NCBI GenBank assembly: GCA_934271245.1
Contig: CAKQQY010000002.1
Location: forward strand, 62,001 to 126,000
Direction: 5' to 3'
DNA from: an uncultured Clostridia bacterium
GTDB lineage: Bacteria > Bacillota > Clostridia > Christensenellales > Borkfalkiaceae
DNA: 64,000 nt
The notes beneath the pieces are model-generated. The model was not told where the DNA came from. It worked only from the letters and a program-made list of their open reading frames with translations, and searched no databases. Of the stretch, positions 9,656 through 18,623 are shown in pieces; the first letter of the stretch is position 1, and each line of letters opens with the position of its first letter. A program made the translations under genes and the position numbers.

Positions 9656-9680
9656 CGGCGGCGAATTCAATTCGCCGCCG
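9656..9680 (-). terminator. Rho-independent terminator after the heat-shock operon
   Basis: A GC-rich inverted repeat: CGGCGGCGAATT, one central base, AATTCGCCGCCG. On the minus strand it is followed by CTTATTTTGCTTT, a moderately U-rich tail. It lies 25 nt beyond the stop of the YbaK-like gene, the last gene of the hrcA-to-ybaK run, and separates that run from the surface-glycan promoter. Confidence 0.75.
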
Positions 9681-9704
9681 TTAAAAAAACGTTTTTTATT
9701 TTCT

Positions 9705-10190
9705 TTATTTATCCGTTTTTATATCTTTCATCGAAAAAGAAATTACCTTTTCGAGTTGTTTTACGGAAGTTTCTACCTGTAAACCTATCTTTCCGCCGCT
9801 GAACATTATCGTTTCGAAGTTTTGGGCGGTAACGTCTATCACCGTTTTGAAAAACTTTTTCATTCCGACAGGCGAACAACCGCCGTGAACGTAGCCTGTA
9901 AGCGGCAATAAATCTTTGGATTTTATCATTTCCACGTTCTTTTCGCCGACCGCGCCCGCGGCTTTTTTAAGGTCTAATTCCGCGCTAACGGGTACGAGAA
10001 AAACGTAATGATTGTTGCTTTTGCCTATCGTGACCAAGGTTTTGAAAACCCTGTTCGGGTCTTCGTTAAGCGCGGCTACGAGTTCTTCGCCGCTGACGGC
10101 TCCGCTGTCCGTATAGTTATGAATAACGAAGTCGATTTTTTTCTGTTCGAGAATTCTTATCGCGTTGGTTTTTTCTTCGTTTTTCTTCAT
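9705..10190 (-). CDS. ybaK: YbaK/EbsC-type aminoacyl-tRNA deacylase
   Basis: About 161 residues. The longest frame reaches 10223, but AGGAG at 10202-10198 lies 7 nt before the ATG at 10190, so I start at MKKNEEKTNAIRILE. The protein has the YbaK fold motifs: DPNRVFKTLV with the catalytic-region Lys, YVFLVPVSAELDLKKAAGA, and GYVHGGCSPVGMKK. Bacterial YbaK hydrolyses mischarged Cys-tRNA(Pro); other members act on other mischarged tRNAs. It follows a HIT-family gene by 17 nt and ends the operon before a terminator. Confidence 0.88.
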   Translation of the reverse strand: MKKNEEKTNAIRILEQKKIDFVIHNYTDSGAVSGEELVAALNEDPNRVFKTLVTIGKSNNHYVFLVPVSAELDLKKAAGAVGEKNVEMIKSKDLLPLTGYVHGGCSPVGMKKFFKTVIDVTAQNFETIMFSGGKIGLQVETSVKQLEKVISFSMKDIKTDK

Positions 10191-10207
10191 CGGATTACTC
10201 CTTTTCG

Positions 10208-10549
10208 TTAAGCGGGCGTCCACCCCATTTTCTGACCTGCCAAAATATGAATATGCAAATGGAACACGCTTTGCCCCGCGTTATCGCCCTGATTTATAAC
10301 GAGCCGATAGCCGCCTTTTAAGTGCAGTTCTTTTTCAAGTTCGGGAATCTTTTTAAGGCATTTAAGTAGTATTTCGCCCTGTTTTTCGTTCATTTCCGAA
10401 AGAAGTTTAAAGTGGGTTTTCGGAACGCAGAGATAGTGATATTTCGCTTTCGGGTCTATATCCGAAAAGATTATCATATCGTCGTCCTCATACGCCTTTT
10501 TCGAAGGGATTTCTCCCGCGATTATTTTGCAAAACAAACAGTCTTCCAT
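10208..10549 (-). CDS. HIT-family nucleotide-binding hydrolase (HinT-like)
   Basis: 113 residues. CLFCKIIAGEIPSKK and the histidine triad HLHIHILAG near the C-terminus define the HIT family; IFSDIDPKAKYHYLCVPKTH is the typical middle strand pair. HinT-type enzymes hydrolyse purine nucleoside phosphoramidates and acyl-AMP. Length is standard. The start is preceded by AAAGGAGGAAAC. It follows mtaB by 11 nt, a common Clostridia arrangement downstream of dnaJ-prmA. Confidence 0.92.
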   Translation of the reverse strand: MEDCLFCKIIAGEIPSKKAYEDDDMIIFSDIDPKAKYHYLCVPKTHFKLLSEMNEKQGEILLKCLKKIPELEKELHLKGGYRLVINQGDNAGQSVFHLHIHILAGQKMGWTPA

Positions 10550-10560
10550 TGTTTCCTCCT

Positions 10561-11796
10561 TTAATCTTTTATAATTTCGGCAAGAGCGCCGTCGCCGTAA
10601 GGTTCTTTAATTACAACCTTTTTCGGCGAAGAGTCGCCGTTATAGTCTTTAACGTACAATCTTATATAATTGCCCGAATAACCTTCGCCGTAACCGTCGA
10701 TATTTTCTTCGAAAACGAATTCTTCCGTTTTCCCGCGCATAAAGTTCTGAAAATCTCTTTTGCGTTCGGCTTTTTTTACGAGAAGTTTATCCAGCCTTTC
10801 TTTTTTTATTCTGTGGTCCAGATCTTCCATCTTATAAGCGACCGTTCCGCTTCTCGGACTATAAATGAACGGGTGTATATCGGAAAATTTAACCTTATCT
10901 ATAAACTCTAACGTTTCGTTGAAATTCTCTTCCGTTTCCGTCGGGAAACCTGCGATAATATCGGTGGTAATCCCCGCCGTCGGGAAATATTCTCTTATAA
11001 GATTTACCTTTTCGAGATATTCTTCGGCGGTGTAATGGCGGTTCATCTTTTTAAGAACGGCGTTGCTGCCCGACTGCAAAGACAAATGAAACTGCGGCGC
11101 GAAATCTTTAAGATTTTTTAACGCCGTCAGAAATTCTTCGGTAATAACGTTTACTTCCAGAGAACCTAACCTTATTCTGCAATTTACTTTCGATAAAGCC
11201 TTCATAAGCCCCGCAAAGTTTACGCCGTTATAGTCGTAATCGGAAAGGTTTATTCCGTTGATAACCGCTTCTTTGGGATTTACGATATTTATTTCTTCGA
11301 TGACCTTTTCGGGGTCGCGACTTCTCGACCTTCCGCGGAGATACGGAATAATACAGTAAGAACAAAAGTTATCGCAGCCGTCCTGCACTTTAACGAAGGT
11401 TCTCGTACGGAGCGATTTTACAGGCAACAGTTCTTCGAAATCTTTTCTTTCGGGCGCGACGATAACGCCGCGTTGGTCTATCATGTCTAAAATTTTGCCT
11501 TTGGAATACGCCCCCGTAATCAGATCGCCTTTACCGACGAACGCCTGCGGATTTTTTTCCGCAGCGCAACCGGTAAAAATAATTTTCGCTTCGGGGTTAA
11601 GTTTTTTTATTCTGCTTGCCGTCTGGCGCGATTTTTTTTCCGCTTCGGAAGTAACCGCGCAGGTGTTGACTATGTATAAATCGGCGTATTCGAGTTTGTC
11701 GCTTACTTCTATTCCCCTTTCGATAAGTCCTTCGATAAGGGAATCGCTTTCGCACTCGTTGACTTTACAACCGAGCGTAAAAACCACGGCTTTCAT
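10561..11796 (-). CDS. mtaB: tRNA (N6-threonylcarbamoyladenosine) methylthiotransferase MtaB
   Basis: About 411 residues. The longest frame extends to 11862 and would overlap prmA by 65 nt; the ATG at 11796 gives the canonical start MKAVVFTLGCKVNECESD, so I use it. Features in order: the UPF0004 iron-sulfur domain with Cys in FTLGCKVN, NTCAV and FTGCAAE; a radical-SAM CxxxCxxC motif (CDNFCSYCIIPYLRG); and a C-terminal TRAM-like region. MtaB adds a methylthio group to t6A37 of tRNAs reading ANN codons. It directly follows prmA, the usual order in Firmicutes. Confidence 0.93.
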   Translation of the reverse strand: MKAVVFTLGCKVNECESDSLIEGLIERGIEVSDKLEYADLYIVNTCAVTSEAEKKSRQTASRIKKLNPEAKIIFTGCAAEKNPQAFVGKGDLITGAYSKGKILDMIDQRGVIVAPERKDFEELLPVKSLRTRTFVKVQDGCDNFCSYCIIPYLRGRSRSRDPEKVIEEINIVNPKEAVINGINLSDYDYNGVNFAGLMKALSKVNCRIRLGSLEVNVITEEFLTALKNLKDFAPQFHLSLQSGSNAVLKKMNRHYTAEEYLEKVNLIREYFPTAGITTDIIAGFPTETEENFNETLEFIDKVKFSDIHPFIYSPRSGTVAYKMEDLDHRIKKERLDKLLVKKAERKRDFQNFMRGKTEEFVFEENIDGYGEGYSGNYIRLYVKDYNGDSSPKKVVIKEPYGDGALAEIIKD

Positions 11797-11797
11797 A

Positions 11798-12733
11798 TTA
11801 TACCCCTTTACGGAACGCCATCGCCGCCCACTCGCCTTTGACCGTTTCGGCGCCCATAACAAACCCGGCGTCTTCGTAGGCTTTTCTTACCTTGTCTTTT
11901 CTGTCGGTTAAAATTCCGCTTAAAATAATAACGCCGTTTTCTTTAAGGTTATCGCCTATTCTGGGCGCGAAAGCGATTAAAACTTCCGCCATTATGTTGC
12001 ACACTATAACGTCGCCTTTTACGGAATTGTCGTCGAGAAGATTTTTAAGGTAAACTTTGCAGTTTTTAACGCCGTTGAGTTCCATGTTATGTTCGGTGGC
12101 GGTCACGGCGCATTCGTCGATATCCGTCATTATAACTTCTTTCGCGCCGAGTTTGCTTGCCGTAATACCTAAAATACCGCTTCCGCAACCGACGTCTAAA
12201 ACGACGTCGCTTTTTTTAACGTACTTTTCCAAAAACAGCACACACATGGAAGTGGTTTCGTGTTCGCCCGTTCCGAACGCCATGTTGGAATCGAGTAAAA
12301 CCTTGGTTTCGCCTTCCTTTTCGTCGTACTTAATCCACTCGGGAACGATTACCGCTCTGCCGAGTTTAATGGGTTTGAAATGTTCTTTCCATTGTTCGCG
12401 CCAAAGGTCGCCGTCAACCGTTCTTTTAACCGTTTCGAGCGTACCTAAATCGAGCGGACTGTTCTTTTTTAGTTCGAAAAGGTCTTTTTCTACCTTTTTA
12501 AGCGTTTCCGCGGCAGCGCTTTCGGGAAAGTACGCTTTGACTATTACCGTTTTATCGGCGGTAAAAATGCTGTCGTCGGCGTAATCCCAACTTTTACCTT
12601 CGCGGGCGAGAGCGATAACGTCTTCTATATCGGAAATAGCGACGCCGCCGTCGGTGTAATTCCATAAAATATCGGAAACGAGTTCGCCCCCTATATGAGT
12701 AGTATAAACGGAAAGTTCAACGTATTTATCCAT
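11798..12733 (-). CDS. prmA: Ribosomal protein L11 methyltransferase
   Basis: 311 residues. An N-terminal substrate-recognition domain is followed by a class I SAM-methyltransferase with MAFGTGEHETTSMC, VVLDVGCGSGILGI (SAM-binding motif I) and VICNIMAEVLI, the latter matching the NI(L/M)A signature of PrmA. It methylates ribosomal protein L11. It starts 3 nt after the dnaJ stop, as in Bacillus and Clostridium dnaK operons. Confidence 0.95.
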   Translation of the reverse strand: MDKYVELSVYTTHIGGELVSDILWNYTDGGVAISDIEDVIALAREGKSWDYADDSIFTADKTVIVKAYFPESAAAETLKKVEKDLFELKKNSPLDLGTLETVKRTVDGDLWREQWKEHFKPIKLGRAVIVPEWIKYDEKEGETKVLLDSNMAFGTGEHETTSMCVLFLEKYVKKSDVVLDVGCGSGILGITASKLGAKEVIMTDIDECAVTATEHNMELNGVKNCKVYLKNLLDDNSVKGDVIVCNIMAEVLIAFAPRIGDNLKENGVIILSGILTDRKDKVRKAYEDAGFVMGAETVKGEWAAMAFRKGV

Positions 12734-12736
12734 AGT

Positions 12737-13882
12737 TTATTTAGCGTACGGGTCTTTGCCGTACATAATTTCCATATTGTTTTTATAAGTTTTCATCGAA
12801 GGGCATTGTTTAACGTCGAAATCCTTATCGAATTCTTCGAGAGCGGCTTTCTGCGCTCTTGAAAGTTTAGTGGGAATTTCAACGGTAACTACTATATAAA
12901 GGTCGCCCGTACCCCTTGACGATTTTATGCCTTTACCGCGAACGTAGAACACTTTGCCGCTCTGCGTTCCTTCGGGAATAGCGTATTCCATGGTGTCGTC
13001 GATGAGCGGAACGGTAATATTACCGCCGGTAATCGCCGTTTTTACGCTTATAGGCACTTCTACGTAAAGGTCGAAGTTTTTACGCTTGAATAATTTGCTC
13101 GGTTCCACTTTCATCACGACTATAAGGTCGCCCGCGGGACCGCCGTTTTTGCTCGCTTCGCCGTAGCCTATCTTTCTTATGTAACTGCCCGTGTCCGCGC
13201 CTGCGGGAATATCGAGAGTAAGTTTGGTGTTGGTTTTGGTATAACCTTTACCCTTACACTCGTCGCAAGGTTCCAGAATTTTTCTGCCCGTGCCTTTACA
13301 TTCGTCGCAAGGACGAACGGAAACGGAACGGAAAAAGCCGTTGCTCGAAGCGTATTGAACCTGACCCGTGCCGCCGCACTTTTCGCAGGTTTTATACGCC
13401 GTGCCGTTTTTCGCGCCCGTACCTTTACACTTCGAACAAGGTTCGTTTCTTGTATAAACCACTTCTCTTCTGCAACCTTTCGCCGCGTCAAGAAAAGAAA
13501 GAGAAAGTTCTACGGTGACGTCTTCGCCCTTGGTTTTGGTCTGCGCGCGCGATTTGCTGCCGCCGCCGAAACCGCCGAAAATATCGCCGAAAATATCTTC
13601 GAAACCGGAAAATCCGCTTCCCGAAAAACCGCCCGAGAATCCGCTTCCGCCGAAACCGCCCATGTTGGGGTGTTCTCTCTGGAAGTCGTATTCTTTACGT
13701 TTTTTCGCGTCTGAAAGCACTTCGTTGGCTTCGTTGATTTCCTTGAACTTCTCCGCCGCTTCTTTGTCGTTCGGGTGAAGGTCGGGGTGGTATTTTTTAA
13801 CGAGAGTTCTGTACGCTTTTTTAATATCGTCTTCGGTAGCGTCTTTACTTACGCCCAAGACTTCGTAATAATCCTTTGCCAT
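12737..13882 (-). CDS. dnaJ: Chaperone protein DnaJ
   Basis: 381 residues. The J domain contains the HPD tripeptide (KKYHPDLHPND), then a Gly/Phe-rich linker (residues about 75-115), four CxxCxGxG-type zinc repeats (CSKCKGTG, CEKCGGTG, CDECKGTG, CDECKGKG) and the C-terminal client-binding domain. It stimulates the ATPase of DnaK and delivers clients. It is separated from dnaK by 76 nt holding a perfect hairpin. Confidence 0.98.
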   Translation of the reverse strand: MAKDYYEVLGVSKDATEDDIKKAYRTLVKKYHPDLHPNDKEAAEKFKEINEANEVLSDAKKRKEYDFQREHPNMGGFGGSGFSGGFSGSGFSGFEDIFGDIFGGFGGGSKSRAQTKTKGEDVTVELSLSFLDAAKGCRREVVYTRNEPCSKCKGTGAKNGTAYKTCEKCGGTGQVQYASSNGFFRSVSVRPCDECKGTGRKILEPCDECKGKGYTKTNTKLTLDIPAGADTGSYIRKIGYGEASKNGGPAGDLIVVMKVEPSKLFKRKNFDLYVEVPISVKTAITGGNITVPLIDDTMEYAIPEGTQSGKVFYVRGKGIKSSRGTGDLYIVVTVEIPTKLSRAQKAALEEFDKDFDVKQCPSMKTYKNNMEIMYGKDPYAK

Positions 13883-13904
13883 ATAATCCTTTATTTAGCA
13901 CAAA

Positions 13905-13931
13905 CTGAAAGGCAGAAAATCTGCCTTTCAG
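13905..13931 (-). other. Perfect stem-loop between dnaK and dnaJ
   Basis: CTGAAAGGCAG and CTGCCTTTCAG form an 11-bp perfect stem around a 5-nt loop. No U-run follows on the minus strand (TTTGTGCTAAATAAAGG), so it is a poor intrinsic terminator. An RNA-processing or stability element that sets the dnaK:dnaJ ratio is the likelier role, by inference. Confidence 0.6.
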
Positions 13932-13958
13932 TAGCAATTTTTGTTGTTCGGTTAAAAA

Positions 13959-15758
13959 TTATTCGTTGCCGCCCTGATGGAATTCGGTATCGCCAGCGCC
14001 GCCGTCCGCGTTGCCGCCGTTGGGGTTAGCCTGTTGATAAATCTTAGCGAAAACACCCTGGCTTGCTTCGGACAATTTTTCGGTAGCCTTAACCATTCTG
14101 TCGTTATCGTTGGAGTTAAGTTCTTCTTTGGCGACTTTAAGTTCTTCTTCGAGTTTTGCTTTGTCTTCCGCGGAAAGTTTATCCCCTACGTCTTTCATCG
14201 ATTTTTCGATAGTGAAGATAAGTCCGTCGAGTTTGTTGTGATTGTCTACCGTTTCCTTACGTTTTTTATCTTCTTCTTCGTACTGTTTCGCTTCGTTTAC
14301 CGCTTTATCGATGTCCGCTTCGGAAAGGTTAGAAGAAGACGTAATCGTGATATTCTGCGATTTACCCGTTCCGAGATCTTTCGCGGAAACGTTTACGATA
14401 CCGTTAGCGTCGATATCGAAGGTAACTTCTATCTGCGGAATTCCTCTGGGAGCGGGCGCGATGCCTACCAGGTCGAAGTTGCCGAGCGTTTTGTTATCTT
14501 TCGCGAATTCTCTTTCGCCCTGTAAAATGTGAATGGAAACCTGCGTCTGATTGTCTGCCGCCGTCGAGAATACCTGCGATTTCTTTACAGGAATAGTGGT
14601 GTTTCTTTCGATAAGTTTGGTGCATACGCCGCCGAGAGTTTCGATACCCAAGGAAAGCGGAGTTACGTCGAGTAACAATACGTCTTTAACTTCGCCGGAT
14701 AAAACGCCGCCCTGAATAGCCGCGCCGATAGCAACGCATTCGTCGGGGTTGATTCCTTTAAAGGGTTCTTTGCCGGTAATCTTTCTGACTTCGTCGATGA
14801 CCGCCGGGATTCTCGTCGAACCGCCGACAAGAATAACTTTATCTATATCGCCGTAAGAAAGTTTCGCGTCTTCCATAGCCTTTTTCATAGGAACGACGGT
14901 CGCTTCCACAAGGTCTGCGGTGAGCGCGTCGAATTTCTGTTTGGTAAGGTCTACGTCGAGATGTTTGGGTCCCGTTGCGTCCGCGGTGATAAAGGGCAGG
15001 TTGATGTTCGTGCTGCTCATACCGGAAAGTTCGATTTTCGCTTTTTCAGCCGCTTCTTTCAATCTCTGCATAGCGAGTTTATCGCCCGAAAGGTCGATGC
15101 CTTCTTTTGCTTTGAACTGGTCTACGAGATAGTCCATAATTCTCTTATCGAAATCGTCGCCGCCGAGCATACAGTTACCGTTGGTCGCCAAAACTTCGAA
15201 TACGCCGTCGCCGATTTCCATAATGGAAACGTCGAACGTGCCGCCGCCAAGGTCGTAAATGATGACTTTCTGCGTTTTGCCTTCTTTATCGAGTCCGTAA
15301 GAAAGCGCCGCCGCGGTAGGTTCGTTTATAATACGCAGAACGTTAAGTCCCGCGATTTTGCCTGCGTCTTTGGTCGCCTGACGCTGACTGTCGGTAAAGT
15401 AAGCGGGGCAGGTTATAACCGCGTCTTTAACTTCGCCGCCGAGATAACTTTCCGCGTCCTTTTTAAGTTTGGAAAGAATCATCGCGGAAATTTCCTGCGG
15501 GGTGTAACTTTTTCCGTCGATTTCTACTTTATAATCGGAGCCCATATGTCTTTTAATGGAAGCAACCGTTCTGTCGGGGTTAGACACCGCCTGACGTTTT
15601 GCTACCTGACCTACCAATCTGCTTCCGTCTTTCTGAAACGCTACTACGGACGGGGTCGTTCTGGATCCTTCCGCGTTGGCGATAACTACAGGTTCACCGT
15701 TTTCCATAACCGCTACGCACGAGTTCGTCGTACCTAAATCAATACCAATCGTTTTCAT
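13959..15758 (-). CDS. dnaK: Chaperone protein DnaK (Hsp70)
   Basis: 599 residues. It carries the Hsp70 signatures IGIDLGTTNSCVAV, IYDLGGGTFDVSI and VILVGGSTRIPAV, the linker DVLLLDVTPLSLGIET and the substrate-binding domain. The C-terminal lid ends in a Gly/Asn-rich tail (GNADGGAGDTEFHQGGNE) without the classical EEVD-like end. It is slightly shorter than the E. coli protein, as is usual in Firmicutes. The start at 15758 follows AAAGGAG. It lies in the HrcA-controlled operon between grpE and dnaJ. Confidence 0.98.
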   Translation of the reverse strand: MKTIGIDLGTTNSCVAVMENGEPVVIANAEGSRTTPSVVAFQKDGSRLVGQVAKRQAVSNPDRTVASIKRHMGSDYKVEIDGKSYTPQEISAMILSKLKKDAESYLGGEVKDAVITCPAYFTDSQRQATKDAGKIAGLNVLRIINEPTAAALSYGLDKEGKTQKVIIYDLGGGTFDVSIMEIGDGVFEVLATNGNCMLGGDDFDKRIMDYLVDQFKAKEGIDLSGDKLAMQRLKEAAEKAKIELSGMSSTNINLPFITADATGPKHLDVDLTKQKFDALTADLVEATVVPMKKAMEDAKLSYGDIDKVILVGGSTRIPAVIDEVRKITGKEPFKGINPDECVAIGAAIQGGVLSGEVKDVLLLDVTPLSLGIETLGGVCTKLIERNTTIPVKKSQVFSTAADNQTQVSIHILQGEREFAKDNKTLGNFDLVGIAPAPRGIPQIEVTFDIDANGIVNVSAKDLGTGKSQNITITSSSNLSEADIDKAVNEAKQYEEEDKKRKETVDNHNKLDGLIFTIEKSMKDVGDKLSAEDKAKLEEELKVAKEELNSNDNDRMVKATEKLSEASQGVFAKIYQQANPNGGNADGGAGDTEFHQGGNE

Positions 15759-15826
15759 ATATTTATTCTCCTTTAAGATTATTTATTTTTTTATGCAAAC
15801 ACTTTTTTTTATAAAAGTTTTTGTCG

Positions 15827-16396
15827 CTATTTTATAACGCTTACTTTAGCGTATCTTATCATTTTTTCTTTGTACTTATACCCTTTCTGGAATACTTGTT
15901 TAACCCTTTCGCTTTCTTCGCCTTCGCCTTTTTCCACCTGCATAACCGCTTCGGCAATCAGGGGGTCGAATACTTCGCCTTCGGGATTAACTTCTTCCAC
16001 TTCGAGATTTTTAAGCACTTCGTCGAACTTTTTCTTTAAGAGTTTAAGTCCTTCTTCGGTGCTTTCGTCTTTACACATCGCAATCGCCGAATCGAGATTG
16101 TCGCCTATCGGAAGAATTTTCAAAACCACGTCCGACCGACCTTCCGAATACGCGTCCTGCCAGATTCTGGCGTTGCGCTTTTTGTAGTTATCGAATTCCG
16201 CGACGTTTCTCATCCACTTGTCTTTATATTCGTCGGCGAGTTTTTTTGCTTCTTCCAATAACTTTTTGTTTTCGTCTACTTTTTCTTCCGCCGTTTCGGG
16301 TTCGGCAACGATTTCTTCGTTTTCCGATTCTTCCTTTTCGGCTATTTCTTCTTCGCGTTCTTCGCGATGATTTTTCTTTTCTTTTTCGTCTTTCAT
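15827..16396 (-). CDS. grpE: Nucleotide exchange factor GrpE
   Basis: 189 residues. The first 60 or so are highly acidic and Lys/Glu rich, probably disordered or coiled coil. The GrpE core follows with WMRNVAEFDNYKKRNARI, VLKILPIGDNLDSAI and VEEVNPEGEVFDPLIAEAVMQVE. The dimer releases ADP from DnaK. It starts 11 nt after hrcA and is cotranscribed with it. Confidence 0.96.
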   Translation of the reverse strand: MKDEKEKKNHREEREEEIAEKEESENEEIVAEPETAEEKVDENKKLLEEAKKLADEYKDKWMRNVAEFDNYKKRNARIWQDAYSEGRSDVVLKILPIGDNLDSAIAMCKDESTEEGLKLLKKKFDEVLKNLEVEEVNPEGEVFDPLIAEAVMQVEKGEGEESERVKQVFQKGYKYKEKMIRYAKVSVIK

Positions 16397-16407
16397 TTTC
16401 TCTCCTT

Positions 16408-17424
16408 CTATTTCGAAAGCATATCTTCGAGAATCTTTCCTACCCCTTCGAGTACGGAAACGACTTTCTGATAATCCATTCGAAGCGGTCCTATGACGCC
16501 GTAAGTGCCAATCTTTTCGCCGTTCGCCGAGTACGTTGCCGTAACCAAAGAACAGTCTTTAAGGTTTTCGCCGTCTTCGCCGCCGACTTTTATGTTTATT
16601 TCTATATCGTCGTTACCTTCGCTGAGCAGGGAAGCGAGTTTAACTTTACTCGACACGACGGATAAAAAGTTTTTAACCTTTTCGCTGTCGCTGTATTCGG
16701 GGTTGGCGAGAATTTTGCTTTCGCCTTCCAGAATGACGTTGGGTTTTTCGTTTTCGATATAATCTTCTATGGCGTCCATTACGCTGTCGAAAATCTCTCT
16801 GTACCCGTCGAATTCTTCGGTGATTTTAACCGACGCTTCTTTTACGTCGCAAAATCTTTTTCCGACGAGAATTTTGGAAAGCATTTCGCTCGCTTCGGCG
16901 ATTTGTCTGTCCGTCATTTCTTCGGGGATATCGATATATTTATCTTTCATCAGCGTGTTTTCGGTAACAACCAGCAAAAGCGCCTGATTGTCTTTATGAC
17001 GGAAAATACCGATTTTAAGTATCACGTCGTTTTCGCTGTGCGAGGCGTACCCTACGGAAGTGTAGTCGGTAAGGTCGCTTATTACTTTGACCGCGCCCTG
17101 AACCACCGCTTCGAGATTATCCGCGTGCGACTTAAAAGCGTTTTTTATAACCGACAGTTCTTTTCCCGAAAGTTTGCTTTTATCCATAAGTTCGGTAACG
17201 TAAAGTTTATACGCTTCCACCGACGGAATACGTCCGCTCGAAGTGTGCGGCTGAATAAGATACCCCATTTCTTCGAGTCCCGCAAGTTCGCTTCTCACCG
17301 TCGCGGAACTTATGTCTTTCATATAATTTTCCGTTATCACTTTGCTCGATACCGGTTGAGCCGTGGAAATATAATCGTCAACGACAAGTTGTAATATTTT
17401 TTTCTTCCTGTCCGAGAGTTTCAT
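16408..17424 (-). CDS. hrcA: Heat-inducible transcription repressor HrcA
   Basis: 338 residues. The N-terminal winged helix (KKILQLVVDDYISTAQPVSS, ISSATVRSELAGLEEMGYL, PHTSSGRIPS) is the HrcA DNA-binding region, followed by a GAF-like dimerisation domain. HrcA binds CIRCE operators and represses class I heat-shock genes, its own operon included. A CIRCE-like site lies 36 bp upstream of its start. First gene of the operon. Confidence 0.97.
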   Translation of the reverse strand: MKLSDRKKKILQLVVDDYISTAQPVSSKVITENYMKDISSATVRSELAGLEEMGYLIQPHTSSGRIPSVEAYKLYVTELMDKSKLSGKELSVIKNAFKSHADNLEAVVQGAVKVISDLTDYTSVGYASHSENDVILKIGIFRHKDNQALLLVVTENTLMKDKYIDIPEEMTDRQIAEASEMLSKILVGKRFCDVKEASVKITEEFDGYREIFDSVMDAIEDYIENEKPNVILEGESKILANPEYSDSEKVKNFLSVVSSKVKLASLLSEGNDDIEINIKVGGEDGENLKDCSLVTATYSANGEKIGTYGVIGPLRMDYQKVVSVLEGVGKILEDMLSK

Positions 17425-17460
17425 TCCCTTATCCCCTTTGGCAATGGTAATTTTTGTTTG

Positions 17461-17487
17461 TTAGCACTCTATTACCCCAACTGCCAA
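17461..17487 (-). promoter_or_regulatory. CIRCE-like HrcA operator (degenerate right arm)
   Basis: TTAGCACTC, a 9-nt spacer and AACTGCCAA. The left arm matches the CIRCE consensus exactly and the spacer is the standard 9 nt; the right arm matches GAGTGCTAA at 6 of 9 positions. It lies just downstream of the predicted transcription start of hrcA, the usual position. Confidence 0.8.
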
Positions 17488-17498
17488 CTTTTGAGATT

Positions 17499-17527
17499 AT
17501 TGTACTCTTATAAGTTTTTTTTGTCAA
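17499..17527 (-). promoter_or_regulatory. Sigma-A promoter of the hrcA-grpE-dnaK-dnaJ operon
   Basis: On the minus strand, TTGACA (17527-17522) and TACAAT (17504-17499) are separated by 17 nt. Predicted start of transcription is near 17492, immediately before the CIRCE-like site, so HrcA binding would block initiation or early elongation. Confidence 0.92.
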
Positions 17528-17565
17528 GGGTTTTAAGACACTTTTTTATAAATTTTTTAAAAAAT

Positions 17566-17603
17566 AAAAACCCGCTTTTCAACGCGTCGAAAAACGAGTT
17601 TTT
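17566..17603. terminator. Terminator after the glycan-use operon (probably bidirectional)
   Basis: Two 15-nt arms (17566-17580 and 17589-17603) pair with two U-G wobbles on the minus strand around an 8-nt loop. A T-rich tail follows on the minus strand, and the plus strand also reads into a T-rich run. It ends transcription from the nucleoside hydrolase gene, 37 nt beyond its stop, and insulates the hrcA promoter. Confidence 0.78.
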
Positions 17604-17640
17604 TATTAAATTTTTTTGTTCTTTTTCGCTTGAAACGTCT

Positions 17641-18582
17641 TTATTTGTTAAACCCCTTGAAGTTTGCAAGTTTATAAAACATATCGGACATTAACGCGTC
17701 GCGGTTGATTTTATGAACGTAAAACATTTTGTTACGATTCTTGCTTTTCGTGTATCTGTACCCTTTAAGGGTCGGCAGATACCTGCATTCTATTCTGCCC
17801 TGCATAAATCTGTCGTTTTCGTTTAACAGCCAGGCGGGCGAAACAACGTCCCATATAACTTTGCTCCATGCGCCCGTTTTGCTCCGCTTTTCGGCAAACG
17901 CAAGCGTGGAATTATACAAATAGTCGCAAATAGGATTTTTGCCTTTAAGCCAGTGTTCGAGTTCGTATTCGGTGGTAGTAAACTCCGATACGACGCCGAA
18001 GGTCGGCAACTGCACGAAAGGAACGGCGCTGCCAATAACTACTCTCGCCGCGATAACGTCCTGATGCATGTTGTACTCTTTGTTTTTGTAGTAATCGAGA
18101 GCCGTTCCGCCCAGCCATACCACGCAAACCCTGTTTACTATATCGGGGTCGATAAGAATCGCCGAAGCGACGTTCGTTATCGCGCCTATCGCGCAGATAT
18201 ATAAAGGTTTGTCTTTATTATACCCTTTCGACGCTTCCACGATAAATTCCGCGGCAGGCGACATAACGGGGGTGTTTTTATCCGCTAAAAATCTGTCCGA
18301 ACCGATATAAATTTTGTCTATGTAGTCGGTTCTCTTGCAGTAAGTTAAAACCCTTATTATCTCTTCTCTGCTTTTAATCTGACTTTCGGGAATATCTTTG
18401 ACGCAGCACGCTTTCCGAAAAGGAGCGATGGTAAACCCCAGAACGTTTATTTTATCGCAATTGGCAAGCGTGTAGGCTATCGCGTACTGATCGTCTATTT
18501 CGTTATAAGTGTCGGTATCGAGTATAATATCGACGGGTTTCGTCGGACAGTTATATATCGGCAACAAATCTTCGCAAGTCAT
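17641..18582 (-). CDS. Inosine-uridine-preferring nucleoside hydrolase family protein
   Basis: 313 residues. The N-terminal VDIILDTDTYNEIDDQYAIAY carries the calcium-binding Asp cluster of nucleoside hydrolases (DxDxxxEIDD), and IWDVVSPAWLL supplies the C-terminal Asp. The family cleaves N-ribosidic bonds of nucleosides; members in carbohydrate loci may act on other N- or O-glycosides. It has no signal peptide and is cytoplasmic. As last gene of the 12-kb ABC/sialidase-like operon it may process an imported compound; that role is inferred from position. Confidence 0.85.
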   Translation of the reverse strand: MTCEDLLPIYNCPTKPVDIILDTDTYNEIDDQYAIAYTLANCDKINVLGFTIAPFRKACCVKDIPESQIKSREEIIRVLTYCKRTDYIDKIYIGSDRFLADKNTPVMSPAAEFIVEASKGYNKDKPLYICAIGAITNVASAILIDPDIVNRVCVVWLGGTALDYYKNKEYNMHQDVIAARVVIGSAVPFVQLPTFGVVSEFTTTEYELEHWLKGKNPICDYLYNSTLAFAEKRSKTGAWSKVIWDVVSPAWLLNENDRFMQGRIECRYLPTLKGYRYTKSKNRNKMFYVHKINRDALMSDMFYKLANFKGFNK

Positions 18583-18623
18583 AAATATTTTCTCCTTTTA
18601 AGTTATCGTCTGCAGCTAACCCG

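Noticed and set aside
9509..9802. Plus-strand frame of 97 residues upstream of the surface-glycan operon
   Set aside because: No ribosome site, crosses a terminator and the end of the ybaK gene, and overlaps a good minus-strand promoter.
14961..15737. Plus-strand frame of 258 residues opposite dnaK
   Set aside because: It lies wholly inside a certain dnaK gene and encodes no recognisable motif.
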